From Gynuella sunshinyii YC6258 (lineage in GTDB: Bacteria; Pseudomonadota; Gammaproteobacteria; Pseudomonadales; Natronospirillaceae), in contig NZ_CP007142.1 of the NCBI RefSeq assembly GCF_000940805.1, positions 186,001 through 250,000 of the forward strand: a stretch of 64,000 nt of DNA. Direction: 5' to 3'. A model generated the notes under the pieces. That model was not told where the DNA came from and did not search any database. It worked only from the letters and a program-made list of their open reading frames with translations. Both the position numbers and the translations under genes were made by a program. Below, in pieces: positions 9,901 to 19,459 of the stretch; the first letter of the stretch is position 1, and each line of letters starts with the position of its first letter.

Positions 9901-10206
9901 TCAGGAACAAATATCATTCGCCATAGAAACTACAGCATCTCTAATATCCTCAATTTTTTCTTTATCAGCTTCAGAATACCAATCTATTGAACGCATAAAA
10001 TACGGCGTCAAGTCGATAAAACATGCAGAAAGCCTTTTAGGTATCTCATTAACGTTTTGGAAATCGTCAGCTAAAAACTTCATTGCTTCAATTAGTTCAT
10101 CAAATGCTTTTTGATCAATTCCTTCATTAAGACCTATTTTCAACAGTAATCCAGACTCTTCTTGTAAGTGGTGTACAACAATATCTATAGCTTGATTGAC
10201 TTCCAT
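9901..10206 (-). CDS. Probable immunity protein of displaced Rhs toxin tip
   Basis: A 101-residue acidic, helical protein of no family I recognise. It starts at the ATG at 10206, preceded by a GAGGAA-like ribosome site; a TTG at 10230 is a less likely start. It follows the toxin-tip frame by 11 bases. In Rhs loci a small acidic gene directly after a toxin tip is usually the cognate immunity protein, so the role is inferred from position and size. Confidence 0.6.
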   Translation of the reverse strand: MEVNQAIDIVVHHLQEESGLLLKIGLNEGIDQKAFDELIEAMKFLADDFQNVNEIPKRLSACFIDLTPYFMRSIDWYSEADKEKIEDIRDAVVSMANDICS

Positions 10207-10217
10207 TGAGTTCCTCG

Positions 10218-10556
10218 TTATTGCGGGCAATCACTTGTTTTAGTGACCGCTGTCTTTAAATCAATTATGTGAATGGAATCGGCTGGGACATGGCCAACAA
10301 TTAATACTTCTTTTGATGAAGTAGCAAAGTTAATAGCGGGTTGTTTCAATCCTGCTGCAATTGCCTTTTCTTTTGTTGAAATATCAATGATTTCACGATT
10401 TCCGAGAACATCGGGTATTACATCATCAGTATCAAATGTAACTGTTGTTTGTCCAGGTTGATTCCATTTAGCTGCAACTTCTGGATCTAGAGTTGTCGAT
10501 ATATATTGAGAACCATTGTTACTTGAGCCTGAACTGACGTGTCCATGAGCACTCAT
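10218..10556 (-). CDS. Displaced Rhs C-terminal toxin tip (ADP-ribosyltransferase-like?)
   Basis: The frame is open back to about 10619, before any ATG, and reads DPSAGLSAKKPDRNMSAHGH, the post-core linker style of Rhs/polymorphic toxin tips. Then come SQYISTTLDPEVAAKW and a C-terminal KEVLIVGHVPADSI. The YISTT motif with a late E-rich EVL...P segment resembles ADP-ribosyltransferase-fold toxins; this fold call is a guess from motifs. There is no Rhs core in front, so it is an orphan tip left from an earlier recombination. It would only join the secreted protein if recombined onto the rhs core. Confidence 0.6.
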   Translation of the reverse strand: MSAHGHVSSGSSNNGSQYISTTLDPEVAAKWNQPGQTTVTFDTDDVIPDVLGNREIIDISTKEKAIAAGLKQPAINFATSSKEVLIVGHVPADSIHIIDLKTAVTKTSDCPQ

Positions 10557-10714
10557 GTTGCGATCTGGTTTTTTGGCGGAAAGGCCTGCTGAAGGATCTT
10601 CATTTGAGCCGCTTACATTTTACGTCAGCATTAACACAGCTGGGCTACTATGATGGCGATTACGATGCCAGCAAACGTCGTAGGGCAAAACTTATTCCTT
10701 TTCATTAATTTCTC

Positions 10715-11023
10715 TCAGACTGTTATAAATGCATCATGTTTGAAATAAAACAGAACAGCCTGAACCAAATCATCTGCGGAATATTCCTCGTTCTGCATTC
10801 TCAAATTATGTTCAATTTGGAGCAGGATTGAGATTTCTAAAAAATATACCAGCCTATTATTTATCACATAGTCATGTTTCGATCCGTCAGGGTCTTCTGC
10901 TTCATCTGGATCGAGAACAGCGCAGTTCTTAAAATCAAAGCCTTGGTCATTTTTGACAATATATAAGGCTTCATCCTCTGGAAGCTCCGCCAATACTGCA
11001 AGGATATCTTCGAGTGCTTTCAT
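10715..11023 (-). CDS. Small immunity protein for the resident Rhs toxin (DUF7716-like)
   Basis: 102 residues, acidic, beginning MKALEDILAVLAELPEDEAL and ending FYYFKHDAFITV-type, with VLDPDEAEDPDG near residue 37. This pattern resembles small immunity-type proteins of the DUF7716 group. It starts 3 bases after the rhs stop, with GGAG upstream, so it is translated with rhs. Cognate immunity to the rhs HNH tip is inferred from the order. Confidence 0.7.
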   Translation of the reverse strand: MKALEDILAVLAELPEDEALYIVKNDQGFDFKNCAVLDPDEAEDPDGSKHDYVINNRLVYFLEISILLQIEHNLRMQNEEYSADDLVQAVLFYFKHDAFITV

Positions 11024-11026
11024 TAT

Positions 11027-14000
11027 TTATCTAACTCCTCCGCCCCATATTTCCATACCGCCTTGTTGATTTGGATGTAAAGTGCTTTGAACAGGGCCAG
11101 GAGCTTGATGTTGAGGCAATGGCACCAATTCCATACTTCCTGGATCTTGAGCGCTATGATGCCACGTTAATCCTTGTTTTGAAGGTGTTTTACCTTTAAA
11201 TTTTCCTCTGGCTCCAGGGCTTACAAATTCGGTGATTCCTGGATATAAATTTTCTAACATTGCACCCAATTGCGGATTTTGATTAATCGATTCGTATAAC
11301 TGCCTATTAGATTCCTGAAAATGATGATAATCATTTTTTCCCGGATAATTAACACCATCTTTCAATTGTGCTTTGTACGCAACAGAATAATTAGGACTAG
11401 ATAAAGGGCGGCCTGTAGCATCAGTTTCCTTACAACTTAGCCCCAGCGGATCAACCCACTCCACCGGATTCGGACAATACTGATAAACATTCAATCCGCC
11501 CAAGATGCCTATCGGATCATGACTGATATACCGCCCGGTCTGGGGATCATAATACCGATTAAAGTTCTGATACAACCCGGTTTCGATATCTTCGTACTGC
11601 CCGGCAAATCTGAGCTTTGGATCAACTGCAAAGCCATTCCTCGGATGGGTTTTATGGCTTTGGCCATTCCGGGTTTTACCGTAGACCTCATGCTCAGTCG
11701 CCCAGAGTTGTTCTCCAGTCTCATGACTGTATAGGGCTTTGGCGGTGCCCAGATGATCAGCTTCGATATCCAGCAGGCCCAGTTCATAATCATACAAGCC
11801 CACCGGTTTATGGCTGTAAGGCTCGTAGAGGTAGTATTGCTGGAAGGTTCGGTTATTGAGATTACAATCGATGTGCCGCGTCTGAATCAGATTGCCGCCG
11901 TTCCAGACGTAGCGTTCTGCGTATTGATACCAGAGATCGGGTTGGTTATGGGTGCGATAGCGTTTGTAGTTTGTCGCCCATTCGGTTTGTTGTTCGGGTT
12001 TGTCCTGTTTGAAGACGGATTTCTCGATCCTTCTGCCAAATGGGTCATAGCGGAAGGTCAGCGCTTGTTTGAGTGTACCGTTGATGCGTTCTTCAAATTT
12101 AATAAGTTGATGTTTGGCATTGTATTCCAGGCTTTGAACGATCTTTTGATCTTTACCTTTTTTGATCTGAACGAGATTGCCGTATTCATCGTAGCTAAAA
12201 TGCCGGTCACCCATAAATGGCAGGCGATTATTGTCGAGCCGGGTTAAGCCTTCCGGCAGTCGGTTGCCAGCAGCATCAAAATGGAGGTCCTGCTGACCTT
12301 CCCGATCTTCAACTTTGGTCAGCAGATCGAGATCGTTGTAGTGGTAGCGGCTACTGCCATGCAGTTCGTCAATTCCGGCAATACGGTTTTTGGTATCGTA
12401 ATGATAGTGCCGTTCATGCAGGGTCAGACGATTGGAGTCGTTCTGCAGCGACGTACGTTGATACTGTTGTAAACGCTGCTCAGGATCATAATTCCAGGTC
12501 GCGGTATGCTGGCCTTGATGACGCTTAGCTAATTGATCATGGGCATTAAACTGCTGATCAAACAACGATACCGGTGATATGGCTTCATGTGGGCGCACAC
12601 TCATACGGCTCAGCATACCGCGTACGTTCCAGGCGTAATTCTGCTCAAACGTCCACGCCTGACCGATGCTGTCGCGATGAATAAAGTCGAAGTACCCACC
12701 ACGCTGATAGGGCTGGTGTGCGGAGTAACGCACTGAGCTGATATAGCCGGTGTCAGTGTATTCGACAAAATCGATACCGTGCTTAAATGACTGGTATTCA
12801 CCGTTATAGTCGACAAAGCGCTGGCTGGTGTGTTCTTTCGACAACAGGCCGTGTACGGTGTAACCCAGTTCGACCTTGGCGTGTTCATTTACCGCGCCAA
12901 TAAGCCGGCCATTTCGATCATACTGATAGCCTTGCACGATATTTTTGGTCGGGTCGCTGGCATGTTGATAGTGTTCGCTGATCAGTCGGCCCAATACATC
13001 TCGTTCAAAGGTTGCTGTGATCTCTCCCTCACGCTGTTCAATCAACTTGCCGGTACCGTTGTAGCGATAATGAATCGTACGACCATCGACACTTATTTCG
13101 GTCTTAATGCGTTCACAGCCATCATATTCAAACCGGTGCGCCTGGCCATTGCCGTTGATGATCGCAGTAAGGTTGCGTTCCTGATCGTATTCGTAGCTGA
13201 GCCGGGTTCCATCCGGTAGGGTCTGGGCGAGGATTTGTGCGTAGGCACCGTAGTGACGTTGCGTGATACGACCGGCTTGATCGGTATAGGCAATCACGCG
13301 CCCCATGCGGTCGTAGGTATATTTTTCGTGTTGTCCCTGGGCGTTGGTTTTGAGAATCAGTTGTCCCTGATCGTTATATACAAACTGATCATCCTGGCCG
13401 TGCAGACTGCGCTGACGGTGCATACGGCCTTGTTCGTCATAATCGAACCAGAGTTGCTGAATGGGCTTGGAGGGCCCGGTATCGGTTTTAGAATCGTGTG
13501 GCCAGATACCTTTAGCCTCACTCAGAGAATCGGGTAATTCCGAACTCGGATATGGTACGTCTTCATGGAACAACCGGTATTCACTTAAAGTTCCCCAGCG
13601 GCTATTCCAGAAATACTGGTGGCATCGACCCTGACGGTCAATATAGCGCCGCAGGGTCTGACCATGGTAGTCCCAGTGTTCGGTTTCACCGCTTGGATGT
13701 TTGACACGAATAAGCTGATCAAAGGCGTCATAAAGATAATGAGTCGTCTCACGGGTATCGGGTCCGCCATTTGTTTCCCCTTGCCAATGCCTGGTGATGT
13801 GGCTGGGAAAATGTGTCTCACGCCAGTAACCGATCGTTTGTATCTGGCCGGCGGGATCGGTATAACGGATTAGGCGCTGCTGATCATCATATTCATAGTC
13901 GTGTTCGCCACCACTGCCATCGATGTAATGAGCAATATCGCCTTTGTCTGTATAGGACCAGCGTTGCTCATGGCCTTCACCATCCATACGGTAAATTTTC

Positions 14001-16363
14001 CGGCCATGATCATCATTCTCATAGACTTCAACGCAGCCTCGACCGTCGGTCACTTCATGAGTGTTGGGTCGGATATTCCAGGCAAACCGATAATCATAAT
14101 GACCATCTTCAGCAAATTGTCTGACACAACGGGCATGGGGTGATAACTCATTCCACTCAAAGCCGAAACGTAAACCGCTAGGGGTTTTATGACGGACAAA
14201 CAGGTGATGATCATAGCGGAACTGTTCACCGGGTTTGCCGGGTTGTTTGCTGGCAATTAAATCGCCATTCCGGTTGACACGATAACGGATCAGACATCGC
14301 CCGCTTTCGACATCGTCTGGGTTCTGATTGTTGACGCCATAGAAAGTTTTGATAGCACGCCAACTGCCATATTGGCCAACTTCAAAGAACAGCTTCTGTC
14401 CCCAACTCGATTCTGCGTAAATCAGTTGTCCGTTTGCCAGGTGATAGTGCAGATTCCAGTGATGAACATGGTCACGGCTGTGTACTTGTCTAAGGCGATA
14501 TTGATCCACCGTTCCGGGACGAGTTTCAAATTCATAGGCCAGACCTTCCTTGATCAAAGTGAAATCATCACCGATGACTTGAAGCTGTAAACCACAAGGA
14601 TGGTGAATGTTATGCACAGACGAGGATGACGCGTCATTCACCGGAATCGGAAATGCAGCCGACAGACCTTCCTCCGTGCGCACGGTCATCACCGTCTGTT
14701 CCGCCGTGGTCGTGGGTTGACTTGCATCCTCTGCTGAAATTTCAACAATCTGAGTACTGTGCTTCAGCGTGATATCCCAGGGATGACTCCAGCCAAACCC
14801 AAGCTCACTTTTGCGGCGAATGGCGCTGGAGCGGTAAATCCGCTTCCAGATCAGCGGTATTGGACCGGGTAAACTGAAATCCGTAATTTCGGTAATTTCT
14901 TCACCGGTGACCATGGAGATTGGGTGACCTTTGGTATCGCACCTGGCATTGACCGGTGAGCATTCGCCGTTATCGTTCTGGCTTTGGTGCCGGGCATCTT
15001 CGGGCTTTTTATGCTTAAGCTCTTCCTGCTTGTAATGGTGCTGGCCATTGGCGTGGTGTTTGTCTTTTTCCAGACGCAAGCGGATGGGTTTAGGCAGGCG
15101 GTCTTTAAAGGTCAGGTACTGGAACAGGGTTTTGAGCAGTTCGGCCATGCGCACCAGATGGCGGGATTTGCTCAACAGGCCGGTTCCGGCTACGACAACC
15201 GCGCCAACACCACCGGTGGCGACTGCCGCAGCAATGATCAAAATCAATTCCAGCGCCGCTGCACCAAAAAACCTGTGCTGTTCAACCCGGGACATGGAGC
15301 CAAACCAGTCTTTGGGAAAATGGATCAGCGCCTTCCAGACCTCGGCATCGGTGGCCAGCCATTTTAAGATGGTATAGGTCTGGCGAGCCTGATCAATTGC
15401 TTCGCCAAGCTCACTGCAGACGGTGACGTAATCGTCCTTGAGTTCATCGAGGCTGTAGCCATCGGCGAGTTTGTCATACAGTGCCGCCATAAGTTTCTGA
15501 GTGCCGGTGGCGATGTTGACAAAAGGCTCAATCACGCCTTCAACGATTTCTACTGACTCATCAAATAACCCATGTAAAAACGCCACTCCCAGAATCATGC
15601 CACGCTCAGCTGCGTTGTATTCCATCAGCAGGCTATCGAGCCTTTGTTTACGCTCACGGCGATCTTCGATCATCTCTGAAAGAGTGGATTTAAACTCGGT
15701 GCGAATACGGTTTATCTCAGCCTCGTCCACTGAGAACGACACTTCAGCTTCACCATCTGGCAGATGCTTGATTTCGGCTTTGCCTTCCTCATTGAGCTGG
15801 CCTTTATAGGCCACGCCATCGACGGTAACGAGGTATTTGAGTTTAGGTACCGATGCACCATCCTGATCGGTATAGTTCAACAACAGATCATGATCTCTAC
15901 GGGTGACAACAGGTGCTGGTTGGAAGTAAGTCAGACTTGGGTTTTCGGGCCCTGAAGACCGGGGAGTTGAGGATGACTCAGCGCCAGGACTACCGCTGTG
16001 ATGAACGCCTGTCTGACTGCGCGTTACAGAACAGTCACGCAACAAAAACAGGGTGCTGTCTGTATTCCTGAAGCTATTAACGGATGCATAGCGTGACAGA
16101 CGATAACTACTGCCATCACGGACATAAATACGGAATATATCCTGATCGAAACTCAGCCATCGCTGTGCCTCACCCGTGGTGATGCAACCCCAGTCAGACC
16201 AGTGACCAGGCAGTTTACTGCGAACGTCTGTGGGCAGGCGTGAAACGATGTCTTTATTACCGGAAAATCTGGTATTGGGCGGTTCAGTAGGAATAGTCGG
16301 TTTAGCGGAGTATTTGGGATACAGCTCATCATCCCCGGGTAGTCCCCAATAGGAATCGCTCAT
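11027..16363 (-). CDS. Rhs polymorphic toxin with HNH-type nuclease tip
   Basis: 1778 residues. An N-terminal region with a hydrophobic stretch (about 365-400) precedes many YD/Rhs repeats (about 480-1560). The core ends with RFAGQYEDIETGLYQNFNRY...NPVEWVDPLGL near 1600-1645. The last ~130 residues form a variable tip with GLTWHH, DPGSMELVP and a terminal LHPNQQGGMEIWGGGVR, which fits the HNH/endonuclease VII superfamily of toxin nucleases. Rhs proteins form a shell that holds the tip and are often delivered by type VI secretion; no vgrG, PAAR or chaperone gene is seen here. The DNA target is inferred from the motif. Confidence 0.92.
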   Translation of the reverse strand: MSDSYWGLPGDDELYPKYSAKPTIPTEPPNTRFSGNKDIVSRLPTDVRSKLPGHWSDWGCITTGEAQRWLSFDQDIFRIYVRDGSSYRLSRYASVNSFRNTDSTLFLLRDCSVTRSQTGVHHSGSPGAESSSTPRSSGPENPSLTYFQPAPVVTRRDHDLLLNYTDQDGASVPKLKYLVTVDGVAYKGQLNEEGKAEIKHLPDGEAEVSFSVDEAEINRIRTEFKSTLSEMIEDRRERKQRLDSLLMEYNAAERGMILGVAFLHGLFDESVEIVEGVIEPFVNIATGTQKLMAALYDKLADGYSLDELKDDYVTVCSELGEAIDQARQTYTILKWLATDAEVWKALIHFPKDWFGSMSRVEQHRFFGAAALELILIIAAAVATGGVGAVVVAGTGLLSKSRHLVRMAELLKTLFQYLTFKDRLPKPIRLRLEKDKHHANGQHHYKQEELKHKKPEDARHQSQNDNGECSPVNARCDTKGHPISMVTGEEITEITDFSLPGPIPLIWKRIYRSSAIRRKSELGFGWSHPWDITLKHSTQIVEISAEDASQPTTTAEQTVMTVRTEEGLSAAFPIPVNDASSSSVHNIHHPCGLQLQVIGDDFTLIKEGLAYEFETRPGTVDQYRLRQVHSRDHVHHWNLHYHLANGQLIYAESSWGQKLFFEVGQYGSWRAIKTFYGVNNQNPDDVESGRCLIRYRVNRNGDLIASKQPGKPGEQFRYDHHLFVRHKTPSGLRFGFEWNELSPHARCVRQFAEDGHYDYRFAWNIRPNTHEVTDGRGCVEVYENDDHGRKIYRMDGEGHEQRWSYTDKGDIAHYIDGSGGEHDYEYDDQQRLIRYTDPAGQIQTIGYWRETHFPSHITRHWQGETNGGPDTRETTHYLYDAFDQLIRVKHPSGETEHWDYHGQTLRRYIDRQGRCHQYFWNSRWGTLSEYRLFHEDVPYPSSELPDSLSEAKGIWPHDSKTDTGPSKPIQQLWFDYDEQGRMHRQRSLHGQDDQFVYNDQGQLILKTNAQGQHEKYTYDRMGRVIAYTDQAGRITQRHYGAYAQILAQTLPDGTRLSYEYDQERNLTAIINGNGQAHRFEYDGCERIKTEISVDGRTIHYRYNGTGKLIEQREGEITATFERDVLGRLISEHYQHASDPTKNIVQGYQYDRNGRLIGAVNEHAKVELGYTVHGLLSKEHTSQRFVDYNGEYQSFKHGIDFVEYTDTGYISSVRYSAHQPYQRGGYFDFIHRDSIGQAWTFEQNYAWNVRGMLSRMSVRPHEAISPVSLFDQQFNAHDQLAKRHQGQHTATWNYDPEQRLQQYQRTSLQNDSNRLTLHERHYHYDTKNRIAGIDELHGSSRYHYNDLDLLTKVEDREGQQDLHFDAAGNRLPEGLTRLDNNRLPFMGDRHFSYDEYGNLVQIKKGKDQKIVQSLEYNAKHQLIKFEERINGTLKQALTFRYDPFGRRIEKSVFKQDKPEQQTEWATNYKRYRTHNQPDLWYQYAERYVWNGGNLIQTRHIDCNLNNRTFQQYYLYEPYSHKPVGLYDYELGLLDIEADHLGTAKALYSHETGEQLWATEHEVYGKTRNGQSHKTHPRNGFAVDPKLRFAGQYEDIETGLYQNFNRYYDPQTGRYISHDPIGILGGLNVYQYCPNPVEWVDPLGLSCKETDATGRPLSSPNYSVAYKAQLKDGVNYPGKNDYHHFQESNRQLYESINQNPQLGAMLENLYPGITEFVSPGARGKFKGKTPSKQGLTWHHSAQDPGSMELVPLPQHQAPGPVQSTLHPNQQGGMEIWGGGVR

Positions 16364-16474
16364 CTTGTGTCCTTGTCCGTGATGAAACTAAGCGTTCAAC
16401 TCCTAGGTATACTATTTTATGCATGCATGGCATTCCGCGAAGCAGACCTCAGAACGAAAAAACAAAGGCATTCT

Positions 16475-16497
16475 CATCCCAAAGGATGGGTTTTTTT
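16475..16497 (+). terminator. Hairpin with T-run between helicase and rhs
   Basis: CATCC-caaa-GGATG is followed by GG and seven T on the + strand. On the minus strand the same hairpin is followed more distantly by a T-rich stretch, so it may end leftward helicase transcripts poorly. No + strand gene precedes it. Confidence 0.45.
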
Positions 16498-16639
16498 GTC
16501 TCCATCCTGGCACTACATCGTCTGTGCGATTTGTGTCAATAACAATTGCTTATGGGGCTGATCAAGAAGATTCACTTGTGACATCAAAAAACTGCAGTTT
16601 ATTGGTTGAAACTGCCAAATATCCAGCTTCAAACATGCT

Positions 16640-18067
16640 TCACATGCTTTGTGTAGACGTCGATATAAGGCGTACTTTGAATCTTCCAAATAGCCGTAGG
16701 TCAGCTTCATAGGAGCTCGAAAGACTGTCTACCGTTGATAAATGGTTATCCTGTTGTTGGGGAAGGTTATTCATTTGAATGATTGGCCTTTGGTCCTGTA
16801 CACAGATTGCTTCATTGTCTGTTTGGTTTTCGGTTTCTATGCCTTTGGTGTCAGGAAGCATACTGATCGGAATATCATTATCCATATTATGAACCGAAAC
16901 TGTGTGTACATTGGGAATGTCTTCTGAAAGTCGTTGAGCAAATTCCATCAGACTGGGTTCAGCAGGCATGAAGAAATACGCCTCTTCCCGTTGCGGTGTC
17001 TGTGCTCTTAAGATACGTCCCAAAACTTGTCTGAAATACAGTTCTGTTTTGATCCGAGACAAATAGCAGCACACTTTTAGTCTAGGGATATCTGTACCTT
17101 CACTGATCATTCCCACAGAAATGATCCACTTTGCCTTTGAATGGCGAAACTGGTTGATAGCATCCTGTGCATCTTCATGTAAATAGGTTGCGATCATAGC
17201 GTGTTCGCCAGTTTCTTGGTGCAATATGTCAGCAATGGTTTTCGCATGCGCCACAGACGTTGCGACAATAAGGCCACCGGCATCAGAGCTTTCTTTGCGT
17301 AGACGCATCAGCTTTTGTTCACCGGTTTTGATCAGATACCTGATGAGTTGGGGTTCATCCAATAGTTGTTGATAGCTGCATTTGGAACCCTGCAAAAGCT
17401 GCGAAAATGACCGATAGTTTTCTGTTTCAGAACCATGGGTGATCGTGATTTGGTTATTGTCGACGGCTGTTATTTTCGGTATTCGACACACGCCGTCTTT
17501 GATAGCCCGACCCAATCCGTATCGATAGTCACATTGGATGCTGCCATGATGACAATATGATGCCAACGCGATCGGAATGCGATCTGATCGCCAAGGTGTT
17601 CCAGTCAATGCCATCGTATAGGTCGCTTGACCCTGGATATGCCGAATGATGGTTTGGCCCCAAACATTTGCATTGTCGTTTCGATCACCAGCGCAATGGT
17701 GTATTTCGTCAAAGATCACCAATGTTCGGTGGGACGTCAGTAACTCCCAAAACTGAACATCTAGACTAGCCATGGATTGATAGGTCAGAATTTGACCGGT
17801 TGAACCAATGAGTCCGTCCATTCGTCGTTTTAGCGTCTTTTCCAGCGTGTACCTGAATGAATTACTGATATTAACGGATGGGGTAAAACAAAAGATCAAA
17901 TCAATGTCCCCAGCGTTCAGTAATTCACGTGCAGTAAATGCGGCCATTAGCGACTTGCCCGCACCAGGTGTTGCTAAGCACAAAAAATGAGAAGATCCAG
18001 CACGATATTTTTGGAGGGCAGATGTTACTGCCTCTGATTGCCACTGTCGTAATCGCATAAGGCTCAA
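16640..18067 (-). CDS. Superfamily 2 DEAD/DEAH-box helicase
   Basis: 475 residues. Walker A ATPGAGKS is at about 32-39, DEIH at 120-123, and motif III-like ALTGTPWR near 155. The C-terminal helicase domain has ISVGMISEGTDIP near 320 and FRQVLGRILR near 345. It resembles the helicase part of type III/ERCC3-like restriction enzymes, but no nuclease domain is fused; the C-terminal ~90 residues look disordered. It overlaps the partner gene by 4 bases. Together with that partner and the repressor it forms a compact regulated unit of unknown role, plausibly defence or DNA repair. Confidence 0.85.
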   Translation of the reverse strand: MSLMRLRQWQSEAVTSALQKYRAGSSHFLCLATPGAGKSLMAAFTARELLNAGDIDLIFCFTPSVNISNSFRYTLEKTLKRRMDGLIGSTGQILTYQSMASLDVQFWELLTSHRTLVIFDEIHHCAGDRNDNANVWGQTIIRHIQGQATYTMALTGTPWRSDRIPIALASYCHHGSIQCDYRYGLGRAIKDGVCRIPKITAVDNNQITITHGSETENYRSFSQLLQGSKCSYQQLLDEPQLIRYLIKTGEQKLMRLRKESSDAGGLIVATSVAHAKTIADILHQETGEHAMIATYLHEDAQDAINQFRHSKAKWIISVGMISEGTDIPRLKVCCYLSRIKTELYFRQVLGRILRAQTPQREEAYFFMPAEPSLMEFAQRLSEDIPNVHTVSVHNMDNDIPISMLPDTKGIETENQTDNEAICVQDQRPIIQMNNLPQQQDNHLSTVDSLSSSYEADLRLFGRFKVRLISTSTQSM

Positions 18068-18609
18068 GACGGTTGCTGGATTAATAAACTTTCTACAGCC
18101 TTGATCTTACCAAGCAATATTTCACTTCGCTCTCGTGCTGCATTATATAAGGGCTGTGCATCATCTCGAAGTGCCGGTACCTCTTTGCACAAAGCTTCGT
18201 ATTCCTCAGCTTCCCCAATAGCGCATAACATATCTGATCGGTACTGACTCAAGCGCTTTCTCAGTAGGCTATCTGGCTTGGGAGCTTGAGTAGTTTCGGA
18301 AGATGAAGGTGTAGTGGTGTTGGCACTATTGTGTACTGCGTGGGCTTCTTCTTTCGGATAGTGGGTATTAAATGACTCCATCAAACGATATCTCGGCCAA
18401 TTGTCACCTTCTACGTGTTTTGCAATCAGTTCAGCTTTGATCATCCTCAGGATATTACGATATACGAACTGCCGAGCGGCTTTCTGTTTGGTGTGCAGAC
18501 AATTTGGAGACTCCAAATAGGCTTGTGTCAGTTCACCGATGGCGATGTTTTTGTCATGGAACTGGTGAAGTACTTGAAGGAATTCAGGTTTAATCGGAAT
18601 GAGGTTCAT
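18064..18609 (-). CDS. Unknown helicase-partner protein
   Basis: I recognise no family. From the ATG at 18609 it has 181 residues. An N-terminal helical part (FLQVLHQFHDKNIAIGELTQ) looks like a winged-helix fold. A Ser/Thr/Pro-rich linker (about residues 95-115) and a C-terminal coiled-coil-like helix follow. A longer start at 18651 would place coding sequence over the operator, so 18609 is preferred, although no ribosome site is visible. The 4-base overlap with the helicase implies coupled translation and probably a shared complex. Confidence 0.65.
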   Translation of the reverse strand: MNLIPIKPEFLQVLHQFHDKNIAIGELTQAYLESPNCLHTKQKAARQFVYRNILRMIKAELIAKHVEGDNWPRYRLMESFNTHYPKEEAHAVHNSANTTTPSSSETTQAPKPDSLLRKRLSQYRSDMLCAIGEAEEYEALCKEVPALRDDAQPLYNAARERSEILLGKIKAVESLLIQQPS

Positions 18610-18631
18610 GAGGTACTTTTTTACTACGCAG

Positions 18632-18677
18632 TGTCTCGAATTTCGCGACATTTTAGCGCGTCTCTATTATCGAGACA
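18632..18677. promoter_or_regulatory. Two 19-bp operator palindromes of the XRE repressor
   Basis: Operator 1 (18632-18650) is TGTCTCGAA-T-TTCGCGACA, with 8 of 9 arm bases matching. Operator 2 (18659-18677) is CGTCTCTAT-T-ATCGAGACA, with 7 of 9 matching. Their centres are 27 bp apart and operator 2 ends at the base before the repressor ATG. The pair sits between two divergent genes and should let the XRE protein repress both. Confidence 0.8.
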
Positions 18678-18965
18678 ATGAAGACCTCCTCATACTCACC
18701 TCATTACGATAAGTTGCGCGCCTGGATGAAGCAAAAACGGGAAGAGAGAGGTTTGTCTTTAAGAGCAGTCTCAGAACAAATGGGACGCCATCATTCGGTC
18801 ATCGGCAAAATGGAACAAGACCGACGCAAAATTGAAATGCTTGAATTCATTGCCTATTGTCAGGTAGTAGGTGTTGACCCTCATGAAGGGCTGGAAATCC
18901 TCATACAATCCATCCACCACAGTGCCTTATCGGCCAATTATCTGCGCTCTCCCCGAATTGACTGA
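18678..18965 (+). CDS. XRE-family helix-turn-helix repressor
   Basis: 95 residues with a classic lambda-repressor-like HTH: LRAWMKQKREERGLSLRAVS then EQMGRHHSVIGKMEQDRRKI. It is transcribed away from the helicase pair. There is no Shine-Dalgarno site and the start directly follows operator 2, so the message may be leaderless. It most likely senses a signal that releases the helicase operon. Confidence 0.85.
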   Translation: MKTSSYSPHYDKLRAWMKQKREERGLSLRAVSEQMGRHHSVIGKMEQDRRKIEMLEFIAYCQVVGVDPHEGLEILIQSIHHSALSANYLRSPRID

Positions 18966-19145
18966 GCTAGTGGAACGTCATCATCTAACTGAGCCAGGAT
19001 AGCCTTATTGTGATGGTAACTAAGCAGTATGTTTGCCATCTATTTATTGCATTATTGGTGTTGCATATTCTGCCCCAACGTGATCACCCATTCTGGTTTT
19101 ATTTGATCACTTTTTCTGGATTTCCAGAATCGATAATCAAATCCC
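18966..19145. other. Non-coding stretch before the miniature element
   Basis: About 180 bp with no recognised gene. It continues directly into the TGT...ACA element that starts at 19146. Confidence 0.3.
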
Positions 19146-19459
19146 TGTGAATTACAACGATAAACTGGACTGAACAACGATATTCTGTACTGAGGGCTGC
19201 ATATGGCAACCAGAATTCCTGCAATCAGGGAATTCCCCAAGATGACAGATACTGGCGGGTGGACTGGTATGGAGCTGTACAGAGAAACCCTGGTATCCCT
19301 TAGGAACCATGCTTTCAGGCGGTGGGAGAAAAAATTTGCGAGCTAATCAGTACAGAATATCGTTGTAGTTTTGTTCAGAAAGAAGGAGCCAGTAAATGTT
19401 CAGTACAAAATATCATTGTAAAAATGACTTTCCAGTACAGACAAGCGTTGTAACTCACA
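19146..19459. mobile_element. 314-bp miniature TGT...ACA element with five 20-bp sites
   Basis: It starts TGTGAATTACAACG and ends CGTTGTAACTCACA, imperfect inverted termini. Two abutting 20-bp sites (19154-19173 and 19174-19193, ACAACGATATTCTGTACTGA type) face three inverted sites (19347-19366, 19400-19419, 19432-19451). The sites at 19174 and 19347 are perfect inverted copies. Arrays of ~20-bp sites with TGT/ACA ends are the mark of Tn7/Tn402/Mu-like transposases, so this looks like a non-autonomous relative. The 5-bp flanks (ATCCC and TTTCT) do not match, suggesting later rearrangement. It cuts the methyltransferase gene at 19455. Confidence 0.75.

Noticed and set aside
10628-10700. Possible transposase or Rhs scrap on the + strand
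   Set aside because: About 27 codons read like protein but are too short to assign.
11509-15955. Many open frames on the opposite strand and other frames inside the rhs gene
   Set aside because: They lack ribosome sites and family features and follow the codon pattern of the 1778-residue Rhs frame; they are shadows.
16367-16712. Short + strand frames before the helicase gene
   Set aside because: They overlap the rhs promoter region and the helicase 3' end without any family support.
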